Shown one piece after another: positions 8,855 through 17,152 of a stretch of DNA of 64,000 nucleotides (positions are counted from its first letter, which is position 1; the number at the start of each line of letters is the position of its first letter). The notes under the pieces were generated by a model. The model worked only from the letters and a program-made list of their open reading frames with translations, made no database searches and was not told the origin of the DNA. A program made the position numbers and the translations under genes. The stretch spans positions 38,252-102,251 of the forward strand of contig DATEDF010000071.1 of assembly GCA_035286465.1 (NCBI GenBank). Reading direction: 5' to 3'. Origin of the DNA: Fen-1231 sp035286465 (GTDB lineage Bacteria > Gemmatimonadota > Gemmatimonadetes > Gemmatimonadales > Gemmatimonadaceae).

Positions 8855-9861
8855 GCGTCGTAATACGTGCGATACCACTCCACGAACCGCCGGACGCCGA
8901 CCTCGATGGGAGTGGCAGGCCGGTACCCCACCGCCTGGTCAAGGGCGTCCACATCGGCCCAGGTCTCGGGAACGTCCCCGGGCTGCATCGGCAGCAACTC
9001 GCGCTCCGACTTTCGGCCAAGGCACTCTTCCAGCACGTGGATGTACCGCAGGAGATCCGTCGGCCGGCTGTTCCCGATGTTGAACAGCCGCCAAGGCGCG
9101 GCGCTCGTGGAGGGATCGGGCGCGTCACCTCGCCAGGCCGGACTTGCCGTGGCCGGCTGGTCGGCGACGCGAACGACTCCCTCGACGATGTCGTCCACGT
9201 AGGTGAAGTCGCGCCGCATGAGTCCCCTGTTGAACAACTGGATCGGCCGTCCCTCGAGCATGGCCTTCGTGAACACAAAGAGCGCCATGTCAGGGCGACC
9301 CCAGGGACCATACACGGTGAAGAACCGGAGCCCGGTCGTCGGGATGCCGAACAGATGGCTGTACGAGTGCGCCATCAACTCGTTCGCCTTCTTGGTGGCG
9401 GCGTAGAGCGTGATCGGATGGTTGGCGCTCTGCCGCTCCGAGAAGGGCATCTGCGTGTTTGCGCCGTACACGCTGCTCGTGGACGCATAGACGAGGTGCC
9501 GCACGCCGTGCTGCCGGCATCCCTCGAGGACGTGAAGAAACCCCGTCAGGTTGGAGTGGACATAGGCGTGCGGATTCGTGAGTGAGTAGCGCACGCCCGC
9601 CTGCGCGGCCAGATGGATGATCGTGTCGGGCCGCTGGCCCGCGAAGAACCGCTCCACCCCTTCGCGGTCTCCGAGATCGAGCCGGTGAAAGGTGAAACCG
9701 GGCTGCGCCTCCAGCCGCGCCAACCGGGCTCGCTTCAATCGGACGTCGTAGTACTCGCTGAGATTGTCGAGCCCGATGACCTCGTCGCCCCGGCCCAGCA
9801 ATCGCACCGCCGTGTGGTAGCCGATGAAGCCCGCGGCGCCGGTCACGAGAACTCTTCCCAC
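8851..9861 (-). CDS. UDP-glucuronate 4-epimerase-type NAD-dependent epimerase
   Basis: 336 aa extended SDR. GAAGFIG is at residues 8-14, AQAGVRYSL follows the first catalytic region, STSSVYG and YAATKKANE give the Ser/Tyr/Lys triad, and FFTVYGPWGRPDMA is a signature of the UDP-glucuronate epimerase (Cap1J/LpsL) subgroup. The expected reaction is UDP-glucuronate to UDP-galacturonate. It starts with GTG at 9861, overlapping the tyrosine-kinase stop as TAGTG, and ends over the ABC gene as GTGA, so translation of the three genes is probably coupled. It implies uronic acid in the exported polymer. Confidence 0.9.
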   Translation of the reverse strand: MGRVLVTGAAGFIGYHTAVRLLGRGDEVIGLDNLSEYYDVRLKRARLARLEAQPGFTFHRLDLGDREGVERFFAGQRPDTIIHLAAQAGVRYSLTNPHAYVHSNLTGFLHVLEGCRQHGVRHLVYASTSSVYGANTQMPFSERQSANHPITLYAATKKANELMAHSYSHLFGIPTTGLRFFTVYGPWGRPDMALFVFTKAMLEGRPIQLFNRGLMRRDFTYVDDIVEGVVRVADQPATASPAWRGDAPDPSTSAAPWRLFNIGNSRPTDLLRYIHVLEECLGRKSERELLPMQPGDVPETWADVDALDQAVGYRPATPIEVGVRRFVEWYRTYYDA

Positions 9862-12212
9862 TACCCCTCGCGACCGAACAGCACCGCAATCCGCCGGCGC
9901 ATCGCCGACATCCGGCCAGGCATCTCGGCGTCGTGGTACGCGTATGAATAGAAGTATCCATACTGGTACCCGTAGCCCCGAGTGCGCACGGGCGCGAGGT
10001 TGATCACCGCGCCGAGCACGTTGGCTCCTGCGCGCCGCAACTGTTCTACCGCATGAGAAAGCGCCGTCTGATCGGTCTTCTCGCAGCGCACCACGACGAC
10101 CATGCCGTCCATCAGGGGTGCGAGCAGGGACGGATCGGTGACGGCAAGCACCGGCGGCGTGTCCACCACCACCATATCGTAGCCTGACCGCAGCTCAGCA
10201 AGCATCGCCGGAAAGGCCTCGCTGCCGATCAGCGCCGTGGGGCTCGGGGCCCTGGAGCCACAACAGACGACGAACTCCTTCTTCTCCGCCAGCGCGTGGA
10301 CCGCTTCGACCACGCTCACGTTGCCCACGAGAATGTCGGTCACGCCCGGTGCGCGCGGAATCTCCAGGTTCTTATGGAGCGAGGGCCGGCGAAGGTCGAG
10401 GTCCACGAGCACCACTCGCTTTCCGTGACTCGCCAGAGTCGCCGCGAGGTGCTGGGCGGTGAAGCTCTTCCCCTCCCGGGGTACGGCGCTGGTGATCGCG
10501 ATTACCTGACACGGTTTCGTGCGGGCGAACTGCAGATTCGTGCGGAGGCCGTCGAATGCGTCGCGCGAAACGGCGTCTCGATCGTGGATGTGCCTGAGGT
10601 CCGGCACCGTCGCCAGCGCCGGCAACCCGGTGATGCGCTTGACGTCGGCGGACGACCGCACGCTGCGATCCAGGGACTCGAGCAACACCGCGAGGCTGAT
10701 GGCCAGAAAAAGGCCGCCGAGCAGGGCGAGCAGGACGTTGCGCGCGAGGTGCGCCGGATCCGCCCGCTGTGGGACATCGGCGTGGTCAATGACCGTGACG
10801 TTCCCCGCCTCGACCGCCTCCACGATCAGCGCCTCGTAGTGCTTCGCCGCCAGCATGTCGAACGTGCGCTGCACGGCGTCCACCCGTTGCTGCAGCGCCT
10901 TGAACTCGCCCGCCCGGGCCGGAATCGTGCCGACCTTCTGCGTCAGATCCGCGACGTGGTCGTCGGCCGCTCCACGCTTCTCCCTGAGCAGCCGGAGCGT
11001 CTCAGCGGCCGCTCCGCGCATCTCCGCCCGCGTGCCGGTGATGAGCGAGTCGAGCGCCTCGATGTTGCCGCCCTGCCCCGTGAGACCGAACCGGCCCGCC
11101 GTGAGCCGGGCCTTCTCCGTCTCCAGGTCGCGAAGCCGCCGGTACTGGTCTTCGGCGCCCGGCACGAGGTCGCGACTGATCGTCAGGAGCCGCTGCAATC
11201 CGTCATCGGTCGCGCCGGCGGTCTGGAGCGTCGAGAGCAGACTCTGGATGAGCCCTTCCTGGAAGCGCAACGTGCGGACGTCGGATTCCGCCTGCATGAG
11301 CGCACCCGCGAGCGCCTGACCTTCCACCTCCGGGTCGAGGGTGCGCGACTGCTTCTGGTACGTCGCGAGATTCGTCTGCGCGAGCGAAAGCGACTCGGCG
11401 ACCGTGGCGAGCTGCTTTGAAATGAACTGCCGCCTGCGAATCGCCTCCTGTCTGTTGCGCACGGCTGCCGCCCGGATGAACACGTCGGTGATCGCGTTCA
11501 CCACTCGCGAGGCCATCAAGGGATCCGGGTCGCGAAAGCTGAGACGGAACAACGTCGTCGCCCGAATCGGCTCGGTCCTGATGGCCGTAGTGAGGTCGGA
11601 GATCGCGCTTTCGCGGTCAACGATGCCCACCTTGAGCGGGAGATGACTCCCTCCGTCCGCCGTCAAGCGGATTCGTACGCCCTCGAAATCCAGCGGTCCG
11701 GGGAGCGGCGCCGCCGCGACGAGCTGACCCGAGGCCTGGCGCAGCTCGACCGTGTCACCCTCACGACTCAGCAGCCACGTTCCGGAGTTCGCCGACGGCG
11801 CAAGCCGCAACTCCTCGAAGATCTCCGTGCGTCTGCCTCCCCGGCCTGGCAGTTCCGCGCGCAGACCCAGAGAGTCAACGACCGCGCCCAGAACGGCGCG
11901 ACTCCGCAGAATCTCGATCTCCGAGAGCACCGCCTGCGAGAGCGAGGGGTCGGGACGGTCGGGACTGATCGTCTCCAGCGGAGAGCGACGCTCCTCCCGC
12001 TGCAGCATCGCGGTCGCCGTGTAGCGCTCCGGCCGGCGAGACTGTACGAGCCAGACGCCGCCGGCGACGAGGCCGGGCAGGAGCAGCAGGAGCCACCAGC
12101 GCCGTACGAACAGCGCGGCGTAATCCACCTGGTGCGCGTGCGGCGAGCCGGTGGCGTTCGGCGGGCTCGGCCCATCGCCGTCGCGCGAAGCGTGCAGAGG
12201 ATCAGCCATCAT
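9861..12212 (-). CDS. Wzc-type chain-length regulator and tyrosine autokinase
   Basis: 783 aa inner-membrane protein. A Wzz domain begins after the first membrane segment (about residues 38-56); a long coiled-coil periplasmic region follows, then a second membrane segment near residues 490-510 and a cytosolic BY-kinase domain. The kinase shows Walker A-like AVPREGKSF (about 574-582), Walker A' VVLVDLDLRRPS and Walker B VVVDTPP. The first Gly of the usual P-loop is Ala here. The C-terminus ends with a tyrosine cluster (YGYQYGYFYSYAY, about 744-757), the autophosphorylation tail of this family. It pairs with the Wza-like gene upstream to control length and export of the polysaccharide. Confidence 0.92.
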   Translation of the reverse strand: MMADPLHASRDGDGPSPPNATGSPHAHQVDYAALFVRRWWLLLLLPGLVAGGVWLVQSRRPERYTATAMLQREERRSPLETISPDRPDPSLSQAVLSEIEILRSRAVLGAVVDSLGLRAELPGRGGRRTEIFEELRLAPSANSGTWLLSREGDTVELRQASGQLVAAAPLPGPLDFEGVRIRLTADGGSHLPLKVGIVDRESAISDLTTAIRTEPIRATTLFRLSFRDPDPLMASRVVNAITDVFIRAAAVRNRQEAIRRRQFISKQLATVAESLSLAQTNLATYQKQSRTLDPEVEGQALAGALMQAESDVRTLRFQEGLIQSLLSTLQTAGATDDGLQRLLTISRDLVPGAEDQYRRLRDLETEKARLTAGRFGLTGQGGNIEALDSLITGTRAEMRGAAAETLRLLREKRGAADDHVADLTQKVGTIPARAGEFKALQQRVDAVQRTFDMLAAKHYEALIVEAVEAGNVTVIDHADVPQRADPAHLARNVLLALLGGLFLAISLAVLLESLDRSVRSSADVKRITGLPALATVPDLRHIHDRDAVSRDAFDGLRTNLQFARTKPCQVIAITSAVPREGKSFTAQHLAATLASHGKRVVLVDLDLRRPSLHKNLEIPRAPGVTDILVGNVSVVEAVHALAEKKEFVVCCGSRAPSPTALIGSEAFPAMLAELRSGYDMVVVDTPPVLAVTDPSLLAPLMDGMVVVVRCEKTDQTALSHAVEQLRRAGANVLGAVINLAPVRTRGYGYQYGYFYSYAYHDAEMPGRMSAMRRRIAVLFGREG

Positions 12213-12269
12213 TCGTCAACGGGAAGCTGCGTGAGCGTCGGGGCATCGGACGGCGCCTTGTCGCCTGCT

Positions 12270-12908
12270 TCACCGACGAGCCTGAAGGGCGAGGCTCGCC
12301 ATGATCGCCACGAACTGCGCCACGCCGAGGGCCGTGATCCAGTTCCAGCCGCGTCGCTGGGGAACGATCACCTTGTCGCCGGAGCGCACTTCCACGCTGA
12401 GCGACGACGCGAGCGCCAGGTCGCTGGCGACCGTGTTGATCAGCAGCTCCCGTCCATCGCGCACCACCGTGACCCGGTCGCGCGCCGCGCGGTCGGTGAA
12501 GCCGCCGGCCAATGAGATGATGTCGAACCAGGTCATAGTCGGCTCTGCGGCGTACAGCCCCGGCCGCTGCACCTGACCGAGCACGCCGACCCGGAAGATC
12601 GGCGAAACATGAACGATCGCGGACTTGCGCACCCGGCCATAGAGTTCCCGCAGCATCGTTTGAATGTCGCGGATGTCCTTGCCGGCAATCAACACGTCTC
12701 CGAGCTCGGGGAGTACCACGACCCCGTTGTCCTCGACCGTGAACTGGCCGCTGAGAACGGAGTCCGGCCACACGCGCACCTTGAGAACGTCCCCCGCGCG
12801 GAGCGTTATGGGCGGACGGGAGACGGGAGTGGACTGCGGATTCTGCGCCAGTGCCACGGCGGGCACAACGAGTGCCGCGAACGTACCCAGAAACGCCCTC
12901 AAAACCAT
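12270..12908 (-). CDS. Wza-type polysaccharide export protein
   Basis: 212 aa secreted protein. Started at ATG 12908 it opens with a clean signal peptide (MVLRAFLGTFAALVVPAVALA); the frame extends upstream to 12998 but would bury that signal. A Poly_export domain follows (LRAGDVLKVRVWPDS, ELGDVLIAG) and one SLBB-like domain (GVLGQVQRPGLY, LAGGFTDRA). A final hydrophobic stretch (WITALGVAQFVAIMASLAL) could be a membrane anchor. It is shorter than E. coli Wza and lacks an obvious lipobox, so it may be a periplasmic/inner-membrane export partner rather than the whole outer-membrane channel. It is the first gene of the minus-strand export operon. Confidence 0.88.
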   Translation of the reverse strand: MVLRAFLGTFAALVVPAVALAQNPQSTPVSRPPITLRAGDVLKVRVWPDSVLSGQFTVEDNGVVVLPELGDVLIAGKDIRDIQTMLRELYGRVRKSAIVHVSPIFRVGVLGQVQRPGLYAAEPTMTWFDIISLAGGFTDRAARDRVTVVRDGRELLINTVASDLALASSLSVEVRSGDKVIVPQRRGWNWITALGVAQFVAIMASLALQARR

Positions 12909-13002
12909 CGCGAGTCGCCTTGCCAGAAGTCGAGATCCGTCGGGCGGACAAAGTTGCCGCGTTGTCGTAGCAAGTGCAACGTGACCCATCTCGCGCAACC
13001 CG

Positions 13003-13049
13003 CAATGAGCCAGACAGTTACACTATGTCAACCGGCTGGGTAGTATAGT
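13003..13049. promoter_or_regulatory. divergent promoter region between export and WecA genes
   Basis: The 184 nt gap between the two divergent genes holds a perfect -35 hexamer TTGACA on the minus strand (13031-13026), facing the export operon, though no good -10 follows. On the plus strand a TTACAC (13018-13023) and TAGTAT/TATAGT (13041-13049) could drive the WecA gene. Only hexamer matches support this. Confidence 0.3.
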
Positions 13050-13092
13050 AAGCGGACTCGACAACACCCGCAGCCGGTCGCCCACATCGCGA

Positions 13093-14625
13093 ATGCTCCC
13101 CCTGCTCGCAGCGGCATTCCTCGGCTTCATCACCACCCTGGCACTGATGCCCTGGGTGATGCGCCTCGCGCGCGAGTACCGCATCCTCGATTTCCCGGAC
13201 GCCGAGCGACGACTGCACGGCGAGCCCGTCCCGCGCATCGGCGGCCTGGCCATCTTCATCGGCGTCGCCGTCGCCACCCTGGTCGTGCTCCTCTGGGCAC
13301 GCGCCGACGACTCGATTGCGCTCCGCAACGGAATGATGCTCCCCGGCTTCATCGCCGGCGCCTTCATCGTGGTCATCACCGGCATCCTGGACGACGTCCG
13401 CGGCGTGACGCCGCTCTTCAAGCTCACCGCGCAGACCATCGCCGCCCTCGCCGCCATCTCGTACGGCTTCGGCATCGAGACCGTCACGGTCGCCGGCAAC
13501 GCGCTGTTCCCGCTCGGCGTCCTCGCCCTCCCCATCACGATCCTCTGGATCGTGGGAATGACGAACGCGTTCAACCTGATTGACGGCGTGGACGGGCTCG
13601 CCGGCACGATGGCCCTGATCGGGCTCACCTCGTGCATCGCGGTGGAGTTCATCCTGCACGAGGTGAACGGCCTGGTGATGACACTCGCGATGGCCGGCGC
13701 CGTCCTGGCGTTCCTCCGTTTCAACCATCATCCCGCGCGCGTCTTCCTCGGCGACTCGGGCTCGATGCTGCTCGGCTACTTCCTGAGCATCTGCACGGTG
13801 TACGCGGCCACCATCGCCGACCCGAAGATCACCTTCGCGCTCCTCCCGCTCTTCGCCCTCGCCTACCCGCTCACCGACACGTTCATCGCGATGGCCCGGC
13901 GATGGCTCCGCGGGCACCCCATCTCGCGCGCCGACGGCAGGCACATTCACCACCAGCTTCTCGCGCTGGGGCTCTCCCCGAGGCGCACGGTCGAGTTGCT
14001 CGGGCTCTTCTTCTTCTGCGTCGCGTTCATGGGGATTTCGATCGTCTTCGCCCCGCCGCGCGTGACGCTCGCCCTCAGCGCGGCCGGAGTCGTTCTCGCC
14101 TTCGCCGCCTTCTTCTACGGCGTCCGCTGGCTCCACTACAGCGAGTTCCTCGAGTTCGGCGCGAGCGTGCAGAGTGTGCTCCTGAACGCCCGGAGCCACG
14201 TGCGCAACAAGGTCATCGCCGGCGAGCTCGCGGCGAACATCGTGAAGGCAGGCACGATCGAGGAGATCCGGGCGCTGCTCGACCAGTGGGCACCCGAGTT
14301 CCGCTTCCTCGAGATCTCCGTCGTCGCGGGAGCTGCATACTATCCCGGGCCCGCCGCGCGCCAGATCTCGCCGCTGTCCGAGCGGCCGTTCCGCGTGGAT
14401 TACCCGATCGCCTGGGAACAGGGCGGCCGGGTGCACGAGGTGGTGCTCCGGCTCTGGTGCGAACGCCCCGACGAGCGGCGCCACGTCGGCATCGAGCGCA
14501 TCGCCACGAAGCTCGGAGCCGCGCTCGAGCAGTGGCTCAGGGAGCACCCCGCGTCGTTCGGCATCGCCGGGCTCGCGGACGCCCGGCGGATGAGTTCACA
14601 GCGGCCCGAGCGGCTCGACGGGTAG
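13093..14625 (+). CDS. WecA/MraY-family undecaprenyl-phosphate sugar-1-phosphate transferase with C-terminal extension
   Basis: 510 aa. Residues 1 to about 345 contain about ten membrane segments and the family motifs: the aspartate pair in GILDDVRG, the NAFNLIDGVDGLAG catalytic loop (N158, N161, D164) and the WecA-type HIHH at 284-287. This domain transfers GlcNAc-1-P or a related sugar phosphate from UDP-sugar to undecaprenyl phosphate, the first step of lipid-linked polymer synthesis. Residues about 350-510 form a soluble extension not found in E. coli WecA, with a helix-rich part (HVRNKVIAGELAANIVKAG) followed by a GAF-like mixed alpha/beta part. It may sense a ligand or bind a partner. 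It is divergent from, and probably supplies, the export operon. Confidence 0.92.
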   Translation: MLPLLAAAFLGFITTLALMPWVMRLAREYRILDFPDAERRLHGEPVPRIGGLAIFIGVAVATLVVLLWARADDSIALRNGMMLPGFIAGAFIVVITGILDDVRGVTPLFKLTAQTIAALAAISYGFGIETVTVAGNALFPLGVLALPITILWIVGMTNAFNLIDGVDGLAGTMALIGLTSCIAVEFILHEVNGLVMTLAMAGAVLAFLRFNHHPARVFLGDSGSMLLGYFLSICTVYAATIADPKITFALLPLFALAYPLTDTFIAMARRWLRGHPISRADGRHIHHQLLALGLSPRRTVELLGLFFFCVAFMGISIVFAPPRVTLALSAAGVVLAFAAFFYGVRWLHYSEFLEFGASVQSVLLNARSHVRNKVIAGELAANIVKAGTIEEIRALLDQWAPEFRFLEISVVAGAAYYPGPAARQISPLSERPFRVDYPIAWEQGGRVHEVVLRLWCERPDERRHVGIERIATKLGAALEQWLREHPASFGIAGLADARRMSSQRPERLDG

Positions 14626-14679
14626 GCAGGAAGTCCGCTTCAGCGGCGAGGACGCGCCGCACCAACCCGCGCGCGAAGC

Positions 14680-14748
14680 GCCTCGCGGACTTGCCGCGCT
14701 CCCAGCGCGCGCCCCGCCTCGCGGAGCTTACCGCGCTCCCAGCGCGCG
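14680..14748. repeat. tandem duplication of the hflX 3' end
   Basis: Two near-identical units, 14680-14711 and 14716-14748, both read GCCTCGCGGA then CCGCGCTCCCAGCGCGCG. The right-hand unit encodes the last HflX residues (RALGAR and stop). The left-hand unit is a non-coding copy just beyond the stop, in the convergent gap with the WecA-type gene. Confidence 0.75.
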
Positions 14749-16083
14749 CAGCCGCTCCAGCTCCGACCCGCTCGCCCGCACCGTGAGCACCATCTCCGTG
14801 TCGTCGGACCGGGTCGAGAGCACTTCGCTCTCGCGGTGAATCCGCGCGAGGAGCGCCCCGTCGCCCGCCGGGACGCGCAGTTCCACCACCGGCCGGTCGC
14901 GCCGCGTCGCGGCGAGCAGCGCCGCGCGCAACGGGTCGAGCCCGTCCTTCGTTGCGGCGCTCACGAACACCGCGTCGGGAAGCAGATTCGCCATCCGCTC
15001 CCTGAGCGCCGCGAGCCGGCCGGACTCGAGCAGGTCAATCTTGTTGAACAGGTGCAGCACCGGCGTCTCATGCGCGCCGATCTCGGCGAGCACGTCGTCC
15101 ACCACCAGCCGCTGCTCCTCCCACGCGGGATGCGCGGCGTCTATCACGTGCAGGAGGAGGCTCGCCTCGCGGACCTCGTCCAGCGTCGCGCGGAAGCTCG
15201 CCACCAGATGGTGCGGGAGCTTGCGGATGAAGCCGACGGTATCGGTCAGGAGTATCCCCGCACCCCGCACCGAGTTGCCCGCACCCCGCACCGTTTTTCC
15301 CTCCCCCCTCACCGTCTCGCCCTCACCCCGCACCTCGAGCGAAACCTCCCGCGTGAGCGGATCCAGCGTCGCGAACAGCCGGTCCTCGACGAACACGTCG
15401 TTCGCCCCGCTCATCGCCTTCAGGATCGAACTCTTCCCCGCGTTCGTGTAGCCCACGAGCGCGGCGCGGAACGTCCCGCGCCGTGACTGCCGCTGCACCG
15501 CGCGCGAGCGCTGCACGTCGCCCAGCTTCGTCTTGAGGAGCCGGATCCGGTGCGCCACGAGCCGCCGGTCCGACTCGAGCTGGGTCTCGCCCGGACCCCG
15601 CACGCCGATCCCGCCACGGAACTTCTCGAGGTGCGTCCAGAGGTTCTTGAGGCGCGGGAGCGAGTACTCGAGCTGCGCCAGCTCCACCTGCAGCTTCGCC
15701 TCGGCGCTCCGCGCGCGGAGCGCGAAGATGTCGAGGATCAGCTCCGCGCGGTCAATCACGCGCTTGCCGATCGCCTCCTCGAGGTTCTTCCCCTGCCCCG
15801 GCGTCAGCTCGTCGTCGAAGAGCACGACCGTGGCCTCACGCTCGGCCACGAGCGCCTGGAGCTCCTCGAGCTTGCCGCTTCCGATGTAGGTCGCGGAATC
15901 GGGACGCTCGATGGCCTGCGTGAGGGTGCCGGCGACGACGGCGCCGGCGGTGTCGGCCAGGCGCGCCAGCTCGTCGAGGTGCTCGTCCACTTCGTGGCGC
16001 GCGCCGGTACGCTTGAGCGGCGCGCCGACGAGGAGGGCGCGCTCGACGGGGGGAGCGAGGGAGATCAACTCACGGGGCATCAA
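14728..16083 (-). CDS. hflX: GTPase HflX, ribosome-associated
   Basis: 451 aa. An N-terminal HflX domain (VAGTLTQ, IGSGKLEEL, FDDELTPGQ) and coiled coil precede a TRAFAC GTPase domain with P-loop GYTNAGKSS at about 211-219 and the G3 motif in DTVGFIRKLPHHLV at about 280. HflX splits stalled ribosomes and is stress-linked. Between the two switch regions (about residues 248-276) this protein carries four VRG(E/A)G-type repeats that typical HflX lacks; the DNA matches the GTGCTGGGG-family intergenic repeats of this window. The loop lies on a surface hairpin, so function is probably retained. The NKxD-type base motif is present as NKID. Confidence 0.94.
   Translation of the reverse strand: MMPRELISLAPPVERALLVGAPLKRTGARHEVDEHLDELARLADTAGAVVAGTLTQAIERPDSATYIGSGKLEELQALVAEREATVVLFDDELTPGQGKNLEEAIGKRVIDRAELILDIFALRARSAEAKLQVELAQLEYSLPRLKNLWTHLEKFRGGIGVRGPGETQLESDRRLVAHRIRLLKTKLGDVQRSRAVQRQSRRGTFRAALVGYTNAGKSSILKAMSGANDVFVEDRLFATLDPLTREVSLEVRGEGETVRGEGKTVRGAGNSVRGAGILLTDTVGFIRKLPHHLVASFRATLDEVREASLLLHVIDAAHPAWEEQRLVVDDVLAEIGAHETPVLHLFNKIDLLESGRLAALRERMANLLPDAVFVSAATKDGLDPLRAALLAATRRDRPVVELRVPAGDGALLARIHRESEVLSTRSDDTEMVLTVRASGSELERLRALGAR
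15247..15340. repeat. in-gene low-complexity repeat (hflX insertion)
   Basis: The plus strand carries four spaced copies of a CACCCCGCACC/CCCCTCACCG-like unit. The same unit ends the intergenic repeats at 16260-16300 and 41350-41373. It is in frame and encodes the VRGEG/VRGAG loop of HflX. Confidence 0.75.
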
Positions 16084-16301
16084 ACGGGAATGGGGGGAGG
16101 GGGGAGGGGGGAGGGGTTGGTTCTGGGGGAAGGGTGCAGGTGAAGGGTGCTGGGGCTCGGTGAAGGGTGCTGGGGCTCGGTGAAGGGTGAGGGGTGCGCG
16201 TGAGGGGTGCTACCCCTCGCGCCGCCCCCCGCACCAGAGCCCCAGCACGCAGCACCTGCGCCCCTCACCCCGCACCGAGCCCCTCACCCCACCCCCTGCA
16301 C
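16084..16301. repeat. palindromic repeat, TGCTGGGGCTC family, copy A
   Basis: This gap has no gene. A G-rich left part holds TGCTGGGGCTCGGTGA twice in tandem (within 16147-16187), preceded by GGTGCAGGTGAAGGG. A C-rich right part holds GAGCCCCAGCAC (16237-16248) and CAGCACGCAGCACCTG (16243-16258), then CCCCTCACCCCGCACC. The two halves are largely complementary and would fold into a long hairpin with a loop of about 50 nt. Confidence 0.8.
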
Positions 16302-16823
16302 CTAAAACGGCCGGAGCGAGTCGAATCTCCCCTTCCCTTCATACGGCCGCGTGAAGTTCCCCCACGGCGTCGCCACGGTGAGTTCCCCCTTCACCGTGTA
16401 CTCCACGCTCCCCGTGCGCGTGATCGCGGCGGCCGCGCCGAGCAGTTCGCGCGTGGTGAAGGTCACAGGCAGGATCACCTCGCTCTTCTTCTTCGTCTCG
16501 AGCGTCACGAGCTTGTTGACCTCGCCCATCGCGACCTGCGTGGTGTCCACGAGGAGCCGGTAGGTCACGCGCGAGGCGTCGAGCCGGTAGTTGTTGGGGT
16601 TGTACACGTCGAGCACGAGGTCGAGGGAGCCGCCCTGCACGCCGAGCCCTTTGAGGCGGACGTCTCTGAGTTCCACCACCGGGTTTCCGAACTCGTGGCG
16701 GATGAAGCGGGCACAGGCGGTCGCGGCGAGCGTGGCCGCGGCGAGCGCGAGAATGCAGGCGCCGCGTTGGAACACGCCGCGGCGCAATGAAATGGTGGTG
16801 GTTTCGTGTGCGCAGGATTGCAT
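16302..16823 (-). CDS. LEA14/WHy-domain putative lipoprotein
   Basis: 173 aa. A basic, hydrophobic N-terminus (ACILALAAATLAATAC) ends in a cysteine that could be a lipobox, followed by a single late-embryogenesis-abundant type 2 (WHy) domain: LDLVLDVYNPNNYRLDASRVTYRLLV and conserved Gly/Thr positions. Bacterial members are envelope proteins of uncertain role, often linked to desiccation or membrane protection. The start is uncertain: ATG 16823 is used here, but a GTG at 16775 gives a more normal signal length. It is divergent from VapB. Confidence 0.75.
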   Translation of the reverse strand: MQSCAHETTTISLRRGVFQRGACILALAAATLAATACARFIRHEFGNPVVELRDVRLKGLGVQGGSLDLVLDVYNPNNYRLDASRVTYRLLVDTTQVAMGEVNKLVTLETKKKSEVILPVTFTTRELLGAAAAITRTGSVEYTVKGELTVATPWGNFTRPYEGKGRFDSLRPF

Positions 16824-16835
16824 CGTTCCGAGTCG

Positions 16836-16864
16836 TTGACCGGAGTGAGTGTATGATATATCCT
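16836..16864 (+). promoter_or_regulatory. vapBC promoter
   Basis: TTGACC (16836-16841, 5 of 6 consensus) is followed after 17 nt by TATCCT (16859-16864, 4 of 6). The -10 overlaps the palindrome at 16860-16885, as expected for an autorepressed toxin-antitoxin operon. Confidence 0.5.
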
Positions 16865-16885
16865 GTCGGTATATACCAACAGGAT
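16860..16885. promoter_or_regulatory. VapB operator palindrome
   Basis: The left half ATCCTGTCGGTAT (16860-16872) is followed directly by ATACCAACAGGAT (16873-16885). The halves are reverse complements except at one position, giving a 26 bp inverted repeat. It ends 6 nt before the antitoxin start and overlaps the -10, so the antitoxin complex is likely to repress from here. Confidence 0.7.
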
Positions 16886-16891
16886 GTTCTG

Positions 16892-17152
16892 ATGGCGAAG
16901 GGCCGGGCCAAACTATTCTACAACGGTCGAAGCCAGGCGGTTCGTCTCCCCAAGGAGTTCCGTCTGCCGGGAGACGAGGTGCACGTCCACTGGGAGGGGA
17001 GCGACCTCGTGCTCACGCCGATTCCGAAGACGCTGGGTGACATCATTGACCTGCTTGCCAGACACGCACGCGTGGACGACTCGTTCGTGACGGCAATACG
17101 AGAGGCGCAGGAGGAAGATCGCCAACAGCCGCCACGGGATGTGAAGTGGTGA
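16892..17152 (+). CDS. VapB-type antitoxin
   Basis: 86 aa started at ATG 16892. The N-terminus (MAKGRAKLFYNGRSQAVRLPKEFRL) is the DNA-binding swapped-hairpin region of VapB/AbrB-like antitoxins; the acidic C-terminal half (DDSFVTAIREAQEED) would wrap the toxin. The frame is open upstream to 16787, but that part runs through the promoter and palindrome. The stop overlaps the toxin start as GTGA, so translation is coupled. A 26 bp operator precedes it. Confidence 0.9.
   Translation: MAKGRAKLFYNGRSQAVRLPKEFRLPGDEVHVHWEGSDLVLTPIPKTLGDIIDLLARHARVDDSFVTAIREAQEEDRQQPPRDVKW

Noticed and set aside
13018..14547. Minus-strand open frame opposite the WecA-type gene
   Set aside because: Highly charged low-complexity translation, no family; the plus-strand membrane enzyme is certain.
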